DNA from: JASJCL01 sp050291585 | GTDB taxonomy: Bacteria > Desulfobacterota > Desulfobacteria > Desulfobacterales > Desulfosarcinaceae | Assembly (NCBI GenBank): GCA_050291585.1 | Contig: JBNKKA010000135.1 | Location: forward strand, 1 to 12,179 | Direction: 5' to 3' | Length of the DNA stretch: 12,179 nt | Shown: positions 7,979 through 12,179 of the stretch, piece by piece | Layout: the number at the start of each line of letters is the position of its first letter | How positions within the stretch are numbered: the first letter of the stretch is position 1 | Notes under the pieces: generated by a model | The model's database searches: none | Told to the model about the DNA's origin: nothing | Seen by the model: the letters and a program-made list of their open reading frames with translations, nothing else | Position numbers and translations under genes: made by a program

Positions 7979-9172
7979 CTATCCCTTACGGGCAATCACG
8001 GCTTGACCGATCTGGCGGCCGAATTCGAAGCAGGCGTCGAGGTTGTCGCTGTCAGGCACGTACTGAACCTTGACACCGGGTTCGATGATGTCGAACTTCA
8101 TCGCTTCAAGCTCTGTGATGACCAATTTAACCGCTTCCCCGCTCCAGCCGTAGGAGCCGAAGGCGGCCCCGATGCGGCCCACGGGTTTGAGACCCTTCAT
8201 GTAGGTGAGGGTATCGGCCACGGTGGGAAAGAGCTGGTTGTTGAGGGTCGGTGAACCGACCACCACTGCGGCGGCGTCCTGCACCTCGGTCATGATGTCA
8301 CTGCGGTGGGAGCTACGGATATGGATCGGTTTAACCGAGACCCCCTCCTCGGCGATGCCAGCGGAAATCGCCTCGGCCATCATCTCGGTGCTGTGCCACA
8401 TGGTGTCGTAGACCACCACGGCCTTGTTTTCGGTCACCTGACGGGACCAGCGGTCGTAGGCCTCGATGATGGCGCCGGGATTCTTGCGCCAGATGACGCC
8501 GTGGTCCGGGCAGATCATGTCGATGGCCAGCCCGCTCTTCCGTATCGATGATACCAGTTTCTGGAGCAGGGGGGCGTAGAGCAGGAGGATGTTGGCGAAG
8601 TACTTTTTGGCATGCTCCCAGATCTCGTCGCCCACCTGGTCGTCGAACTTCTCATAGCCGGCGTAGTGCTGGCCAAAGCCGTCACTGGAGAAGAGGATAC
8701 GCTGCTCCTTGATGTAGGTGAACATGCTGTCGGGCCAGTGCACCATGCGGGTCTCCATGAAGGAGAGGGTCCGTTCCCCCAGGCTCAGCTCTTCACCTTT
8801 GGCGATGGGGTGGTAGTTCCATTTCTGGCGAAAGTGTTTGGCCAAATTCTTGGCCCCCATCTTGGAACAATAAAGCGGCGTGTTCTCGCCGATGCGGTGC
8901 AGCACCCGCGGCAGGCCGCCGGAGTGGTCCATCTCGGTGTGGTTGCTGATGACCACGTCGATCTTGCTGGGATCGACGATGCGGGCGATATTGTTGAGCA
9001 ACTGATCGGTAAATTCGGCTTTGACCGTGTCGATCAGGGCGATCTTTTCATCGACGATGAGGTAGGCGTTGTAGCTGGTGCCCTTATAGGTGGAATAGCC
9101 ATGAAAATCACGGATATTCCAATCATTTACCCCTACATCGTAGACGCCTTTGGCGATCTCTATTGGTTTCAT
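7979..9172 (-). CDS. fprA: Flavodiiron protein (A-type flavoprotein, rubredoxin:oxygen oxidoreductase type)
   Basis: 397-residue cytoplasmic enzyme that reduces O2 to water (some members reduce NO). The N-terminal metallo-beta-lactamase-like domain (about 1-248) has the full diiron set: H78, E80 and D82 in NHTEMDHSG, H145 in MVHWPDSM, D164 in FSSDGFG and H224 in CPDHG. The C-terminal flavodoxin domain (about 250-397) begins AVVVYDTMWHSTEMMA, the FMN phosphate loop, and has GSPTLNNQLFP and GSYGWSGEAV for the isoalloxazine. The length fits class A (no extra reductase domain). The start has AAGGAA immediately upstream. Rubredoxin, its usual electron donor, is encoded next upstream, matching the rub-roo arrangement of Desulfovibrio; a ferredoxin gene follows. 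O2 versus NO preference cannot be told from these ligands. Confidence 0.95.
   Translation of the reverse strand: MKPIEIAKGVYDVGVNDWNIRDFHGYSTYKGTSYNAYLIVDEKIALIDTVKAEFTDQLLNNIARIVDPSKIDVVISNHTEMDHSGGLPRVLHRIGENTPLYCSKMGAKNLAKHFRQKWNYHPIAKGEELSLGERTLSFMETRMVHWPDSMFTYIKEQRILFSSDGFGQHYAGYEKFDDQVGDEIWEHAKKYFANILLLYAPLLQKLVSSIRKSGLAIDMICPDHGVIWRKNPGAIIEAYDRWSRQVTENKAVVVYDTMWHSTEMMAEAISAGIAEEGVSVKPIHIRSSHRSDIMTEVQDAAAVVVGSPTLNNQLFPTVADTLTYMKGLKPVGRIGAAFGSYGWSGEAVKLVITELEAMKFDIIEPGVKVQYVPDSDNLDACFEFGRQIGQAVIARKG
8001..8023 (-). repeat. 23-bp direct repeat, copy inside the flavodiiron gene
   Basis: In-gene partner of the repeat at 7913-7935, offset by 88 bp. It encodes part of the C-terminal FGRQIGQAV segment of the flavodiiron protein. 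Confidence 0.85.
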
Positions 9173-9285
9173 TTCCTTCCCTAACTATCTGATTATGCAT
9201 TATTTTTTTCATGTGCTTGCTTAAGGTTCCAACAACCAACCCCTTCACTGCGCTTTGCGTCCCGGACAACCGGCCGCCATATGGC

Positions 9286-9330
9286 CGATGCCCTTTCACT
9301 AGGCAGATTAACTCCAGTAAAAGGGCATCG
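9286..9330 (-). other. Long hairpin between rubredoxin and flavodiiron genes
   Basis: Arms at 9286-9300 and 9316-9330 pair over 15 positions with one mismatch (CGATGCCCTTT with AAAGGGCATCG, then a C/A mismatch, then ACT/AGT), loop 15 nt. It starts 34 nt after the rubredoxin stop codon and 113 nt before the flavodiiron ATG. No T-run follows on the minus strand. A further 10-bp palindrome, GCCATATGGC, abuts it at 9277-9286. It may be an RNA processing or stability element that lets rubredoxin be made in excess over the enzyme, or a U-tract-free terminator with a separate promoter in the AT-rich stretch at about 9186-9213. Confidence 0.55.
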
Positions 9331-9364
9331 TTGGGGCTGATCATAAACAAAGTGGGCCGAGGAA

Positions 9365-9526
9365 TCAGGTTTCTTTTTCGAAATCATCCTTGCCTGCGCC
9401 GCAGACCGGGCATTCATAATCCTCAGGAACATCTTCCCATTTGGTGCCAGCGTCAACGCCGCTATCGGGATCGCCCAGTTCCGGATCATAGATGTAGCCA
9501 CAGACCGTGCAAACGTACTTGTCCAT
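9365..9526 (-). CDS. rub: Rubredoxin
   Basis: 53-residue one-iron electron carrier of the cytoplasm. Both iron-binding knuckles are intact: YVCTVCGYIYDP (C6, C9) and YECPVCGAGKDDF (C39, C42), with the conserved aromatic core Y11, Y13, W30 and F49. The length is standard. I chose the ATG at 9526, where a near-perfect AAGGAGG lies upstream; seven extra codons upstream in frame belong to that ribosome-binding region. The strong site fits high expression. It precedes the flavodiiron gene in the same direction and most likely feeds electrons to it. Confidence 0.97.
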   Translation of the reverse strand: MDKYVCTVCGYIYDPELGDPDSGVDAGTKWEDVPEDYECPVCGAGKDDFEKET

Positions 9527-9556
9527 TGTTAATCTCCTCCTTATCAAGGGGTTATG

Positions 9557-9624
9557 AAAACGAACCGCTCAAGTTGTATGCTCAGGCTGAGCCCTCAACT
9601 CGGGTCATAATCGTATCTGGTTCG
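9557..9624 (-). terminator. Possible weak terminator or attenuator before rubredoxin
   Basis: In the 103-bp spacer between the fusion gene and rubredoxin there are nested inverted repeats: CGAACC/GGTTCG (9561-9566 with 9619-9624), AGTTG/CAACT (9572-9576 with 9596-9600) and GCTC/GAGC (9580-9583 with 9589-9592). On the transcribed strand the outer stem is followed directly by four Ts (9557-9560). The outer stem is short and its loop large, so full termination is doubtful; partial read-through or attenuation is possible. Confidence 0.3.
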
Positions 9625-9629
9625 ACCAA

Positions 9630-10595
9630 TTAAATAGCGGTGATAAATTGGCGAACCCGCGTTTTGATCTCATCTCGTAGTTGCCGCATCTCCCTCATAG
9701 ACTGTCCCGCCGGATTGGGCAAGTCCCAAAACGCCTGTTGGGTGTCTATAGTGCCCGTTTGCGTATCGGTCGCCCCGATCGAGACCACCCGCTCGGGCTG
9801 ACCTTCTGTCAGCGCATCGCTCAGGCTACGCGGGGTGATAAACCCCATGTCGATCCCCGCTTCGGCCATTATGGCCACCATGGCCTTGTCAACCACGGGT
9901 GCCGGTTGGCTGCCGGCGGTGAGAACGTCCAGGCGATCACTACCGAGCGTCTTTGCAAAAGCCGCGGCCATTTGGCTGCGACAGGCGTTTTTTTCGGAGA
10001 GGAAGAGCACCCGTTGACGTTGTTTGAGATCCCCAACCAGCCTCGAAGCGGTGGCGGCCACATCGGCGAGGTAGGTGGGGTCCGCGGCCATCTCTCCCTT
10101 GGCCTCAACGCCGCGGTAACCCAGGCAGCCCTCGTATTCGGCCGAGATGCCGTCGAAGAAGTACTTGGTCGTCAGCTCCATGCCCTCGAAAAGGTGCTTG
10201 CCCCGCGTGGCCGCAACCCCCAGGAGTATCCCCCGCCGTCGTTCACAGAGGGGGTCCTTGAGGCGGAGCTTGTACTTGCGCGCCCAGAGGGTTTGACAGC
10301 GGTCGATGAGGGCCTTGAGCTGGGCGGTGATCCCGTAGAAGAAGACGGGGGAGGCCACTACGACTACCTCGGCGCGTCGCAGGAGGGCGTAGATGGCGTT
10401 CATCTCGTCCTTGATGGGGCAGAAGCCCTTCTTCTCGCAGACGATGTACTCCTTGCAGGGCTGGATGTCGCGCTCCGAAACAAAGATGGTCTCGGTGGCG
10501 GCTCCCAGTTCACTGGCGGCCGCCATGAAGGCCGACAGAAGCACCTCGGTGTTGCCCTTTTTACGCGGGCTGCCCTGCAAGCCCAGGACGAGCAT
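9630..10595 (-). CDS. Fusion: FMN reductase/iron-sulfur-flavoprotein-like domain + ArsC/LMW-phosphatase-like domain lacking catalytic Cys
   Basis: 321 residues, two domains. Residues 1 to about 190 are a flavodoxin-like NAD(P)H-dependent FMN reductase: MLVLGLQGSPRKKGNTEVLL is the FMN phosphate loop and VVVASPVFFYGITAQLKALIDR the flavin-binding strand-loop. It has C47, C53 and C59 in the place where iron-sulfur flavoproteins carry C-x2-C-x2-C-x5-C, but the second position is Y50, so only three of four ligands are present. Residues about 194-321 match the arsenate reductase/low-molecular-weight phosphatase fold: RVLFLSEKNACRSQMAAAFA, then TAGSQPAPVVDKAM, and the C-terminal FWDLPNPAGQSMREMRQLRDEI. 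The nucleophile of the C-x5-R loop is Ser200; N203, R206 and S207 remain. No Cys occurs near 274-283, where ArsC has its resolving cysteines, and N294 replaces the usual Asp. Catalysis as phosphatase or arsenate reductase is therefore unlikely. The start has AGGGGG 8 nt upstream. It follows the triheme cytochrome gene by 27 bp. Confidence 0.88.
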   Translation of the reverse strand: MLVLGLQGSPRKKGNTEVLLSAFMAAASELGAATETIFVSERDIQPCKEYIVCEKKGFCPIKDEMNAIYALLRRAEVVVVASPVFFYGITAQLKALIDRCQTLWARKYKLRLKDPLCERRRGILLGVAATRGKHLFEGMELTTKYFFDGISAEYEGCLGYRGVEAKGEMAADPTYLADVAATASRLVGDLKQRQRVLFLSEKNACRSQMAAAFAKTLGSDRLDVLTAGSQPAPVVDKAMVAIMAEAGIDMGFITPRSLSDALTEGQPERVVSIGATDTQTGTIDTQQAFWDLPNPAGQSMREMRQLRDEIKTRVRQFITAI

Positions 10596-10622
10596 GAGTT
10601 TAACCCCCTGATGTAACGTGTT

Positions 10623-10967
10623 TTATTGGCGGATGTGGCATTTGGCGCAGGTCGTCGGTCCGGATGGGTTACCCGATTTCTTTTCCGCCTTATGGCATTT
10701 GATGCAGTGCTTGTTCATGATCTGCTTGGGCTTTAGCTTGCCCTCGGCCTTGAGTTTTGCGATGCCGCCAATAGTCTGGGGAAAGAGGCTGTGGCAGACA
10801 TTGCAATCGCCCAGTTTGGTTTGGTGGCTAAAATGCGGGAAGGGAATTTCACCACGGCTGCCTCCGGCCAGCTTGATCTCCTTGGGGCCCATGTTTTGGG
10901 CGGCCAGGCAGACGGCTGTGGTGCTGATCAGGATGAGAATGCAAAAAAGTGATAACTTGGGTCGCAT
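10623..10967 (-). CDS. Periplasmic triheme cytochrome c (c3/c7 class)
   Basis: 114-residue exported multiheme cytochrome. Signal peptide at about 1-23 (LSLFCILILISTTAVCLAA, probable cleavage near CLA-A). There are three CxxCH heme sites, CNVCH (55-59), CIKCH (88-92) and CAKCH (107-111), with FPHFSH (H45, H48) and H87 as likely distal ligands, as in class III cytochromes. The Lys-rich mature part (KLKAEGKLKPKQ at 71-82) fits a basic electron carrier. GGAG lies 10 nt upstream of the ATG at 10967. It lies between cydB and the flavoprotein fusion. It could pass electrons between periplasmic donors and the membrane pool; direct donation to cytochrome bd is not known for the family and is not claimed. 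Confidence 0.9.
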   Translation of the reverse strand: MRPKLSLFCILILISTTAVCLAAQNMGPKEIKLAGGSRGEIPFPHFSHQTKLGDCNVCHSLFPQTIGGIAKLKAEGKLKPKQIMNKHCIKCHKAEKKSGNPSGPTTCAKCHIRQ

Positions 10968-11007
10968 AATCCTCTCCGTCCATGATTGCCCATGGGATTG
11001 CCACGCT

Positions 11008-11040
11008 GGGGCGGCCCCATTGTCCGGCAGGGGCCGCCCC
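11008..11040 (-). terminator. Perfect 11-bp GC hairpin after cydB
   Basis: GGGGCGGCCCC (11008-11018) and GGGGCCGCCCC (11030-11040) pair perfectly around an 11-nt loop. The structure begins 35 nt after the cydB stop codon and ends 40 nt before the cytochrome ATG. No T-run follows in the transcribed direction. It is possibly a U-tract-free terminator or a stability element separating cydAB from the downstream genes. Confidence 0.5.
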
Positions 11041-11075
11041 TTGATGTTATCGCCTTCGCTTTGTACGTCCTGTAC

Positions 11076-12104
11076 CTAGTATGCCTCTTCCAGATCAAGA
11101 TCATTCTCGTTCAGCTTACCCTTGAACATGTTATAGGCCCAGATCTGATAGGCCAGCACGATGGGTACGAAGATGATTACCACGACGAGCATGATGGTGA
11201 GGGTCAAGGGGCTCGAGGAAGCGTTGAAGGCCGATAGACTGTATTCTGCCTTGATGCTCGAGGGGAAAAGGTTGGGAAAAAGCCCAATCACCCCGAAAAA
11301 AGTACATAGCACGATGGTTCCGGCGGAGGCAAACCAGGCCTTGAAGTAGGCTTTCTGGCGTAGGAAAAACTTGATCCCCAAGAGGGCGGCCACTGCCCCG
11401 GCTATTACGATGATTAGGGCCGGCTGAGCCAGGTAGTTGGCGTAGAGGGGGGTGAAGATGGCCGTGGCGATGAGGAAGATGACGGCCACGCCCAGCAATA
11501 CGGGCCAGAGTTTATTGGCCATACCAGCTGCGCGGTCATGCAGGCCGCCTTCGGTTTTGATGGCCAGCCAGAGGGCGCCGTGGACGAGAAACAGGCTCAG
11601 GAACAAAAGCCCCCCCAGGAGGCCGTAGGGATTTAGCAGGGTCAGGAGGTTGCCCTGGAAAATGCCCTCCCCATCAATGGGGATGCCCTGGAAGATGTTG
11701 CCGAAGGCCACCCCGAAAAGCAGGGCCGGTGCGAAGCTGCCCAAGAAGATGCAGGTGTCCCAGACCTTGCGCCAGGCGGCGCTCTCCACATTGCCGCGGA
11801 ACTCGAAGGCCACCCCGCGCAGGATGAGGGCGAAGAGGATCAGCATCAGGGCCGTGTAGAGGGAGGAGAACATGGTGGCATACACCAGGGGAAAGGCGGC
11901 GAAGGTCACCCCGCCGGCGGTGATCAGCCAGACTTCGTTGCCGTCCCACAGGGGGCCCATGGCGTTGATCATCAGGCGTTTGTCGGCTTCGCTCTTGCCC
12001 AGCACCGGCAGGAGAGTTCCAATGCCGAAATCAAAGCCATCGGTCATGAAAAAAATTGCCCACAGAAGGCCCCATAGAAAAAACCAGATCGATTGCAATA
12101 GCAT
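11076..12104 (-). CDS. cydB: Cytochrome bd quinol oxidase subunit II
   Basis: 342-residue integral membrane subunit of cytochrome bd, which oxidises quinol and reduces O2 to water with high affinity, contributing to respiration and O2 protection in anaerobes. It has about eight to nine hydrophobic segments across its length. Hallmarks of CydB are MTDGFDFGIGTLLP (20-33), GPLWDGNEVWLITAGGVTFA (50-69, including W53 and D54) and LILRGVAFEFRG (93-104). It ends in an acidic tail, NENDLDLEEAY. The start at 12104 has AAAGGGG about 8 nt upstream. The probable cydA stop lies 23 bp upstream, the usual cydA-cydB order. No cydX-like small subunit frame was recognised in the 108-bp spacer downstream. Confidence 0.96.
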   Translation of the reverse strand: MLLQSIWFFLWGLLWAIFFMTDGFDFGIGTLLPVLGKSEADKRLMINAMGPLWDGNEVWLITAGGVTFAAFPLVYATMFSSLYTALMLILFALILRGVAFEFRGNVESAAWRKVWDTCIFLGSFAPALLFGVAFGNIFQGIPIDGEGIFQGNLLTLLNPYGLLGGLLFLSLFLVHGALWLAIKTEGGLHDRAAGMANKLWPVLLGVAVIFLIATAIFTPLYANYLAQPALIIVIAGAVAALLGIKFFLRQKAYFKAWFASAGTIVLCTFFGVIGLFPNLFPSSIKAEYSLSAFNASSSPLTLTIMLVVVIIFVPIVLAYQIWAYNMFKGKLNENDLDLEEAY

Positions 12105-12127
12105 TATTGATTACCCCTTTCGGTTTT

Positions 12128-12179
12128 TTAGCTGTCGATGGTATCTGGTGCGTCTTGTGTCAGCGGCCGAACCGCATGG
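12128..12179 (-). CDS. cydA: Probable 3' end of cydA (cytochrome bd subunit I), partial
   Basis: At the right edge one minus-strand frame reads HAVRPLTQDAPDTIDS and stops with TAA, 23 bp before cydB. The position is where cydA should end, and a short polar tail suits the C-terminus of subunit I. The fragment is too short to identify by sequence alone; the call rests on gene order. A second open frame reading toward cydB ends only at the cydB ribosome binding site and looks basic and non-native. Confidence 0.5.
   Translation of the reverse strand, partial: HAVRPLTQDAPDTIDS

Noticed and set aside
9186..9213. Promoter for the flavodiiron gene in the AT-rich stretch
   Set aside because: CATAAT and AATAAT resemble -10 boxes, but no acceptable -35 lies at 16-18 nt from either, so it is not listed as a feature.
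9681..10616. 311-codon plus-strand frame opposite the flavoprotein fusion
   Set aside because: Antisense shadow: the minus-strand frame has clear flavodoxin and phosphatase-fold motifs, and this one has none.

Overview
The window looks like chromosome of a GC-rich anaerobic bacterium of the Desulfobacterota (sulfate-reducer-like). The support is a DVU0298-family HEAT-like protein, a cytosolic DsrE-family protein, a rubredoxin plus flavodiiron protein pair, a small triheme c-type cytochrome and cytochrome bd oxidase, all with protein sequences of that flavour. This taxonomic call is inference: there is no rRNA or other marker gene here. Every gene I support lies on the minus strand. No mobile element, tRNA, rRNA or CRISPR array was seen.

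Region A (positions 1-6334) is a tripartite RND efflux operon transcribed right to left: a TolC-like outer-membrane channel (start 6016), a lipoprotein membrane-fusion adaptor (start 4612) and a 1102-residue HAE1-like RND pump (start 3449). The adaptor and pump overlap by ATGA. A 10-N assembly gap breaks the TolC-like gene, so it appears as two reading frames but is best read as one gene. A perfect 14-bp hairpin follows the pump gene. A 318-bp non-coding stretch with inverted repeats precedes the channel gene; no regulator gene is present in the window.

Region B (6335-9526) reads, in transcription order: rubredoxin, flavodiiron protein (FprA/Roo type), a single-cluster 4Fe-4S ferredoxin, a DsrE-family protein and a DVU0298-family protein. 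Rubredoxin and the flavodiiron protein form the well-known cytoplasmic O2 (or NO) reduction chain. The ferredoxin could be a second electron carrier.

Region C (9630-12179) reads: the probable 3' end of cydA, cydB, a periplasmic triheme cytochrome c, and a fusion of an NAD(P)H-dependent FMN reductase/iron-sulfur-flavoprotein-like domain with an ArsC/LMW-phosphatase-like domain. Regions B and C together read as an oxygen-defence island with a membrane quinol oxidase (bd) and a soluble reductase chain (rubredoxin/flavodiiron).

The most unusual item is the fusion protein. Its phosphatase-like domain keeps the phosphate-loop Arg, Asn and Ser but has Ser where the catalytic Cys should be, and it also lacks the resolving cysteines and the general-acid Asp. 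This suggests an oxyanion-binding pseudoenzyme or sensor attached to a flavoprotein. Other points worth a look are strong hairpins without U-tracts placed 26-35 nt after several stop codons, and a 23-bp exact copy of the 3' end of the flavodiiron gene in the spacer downstream of it.
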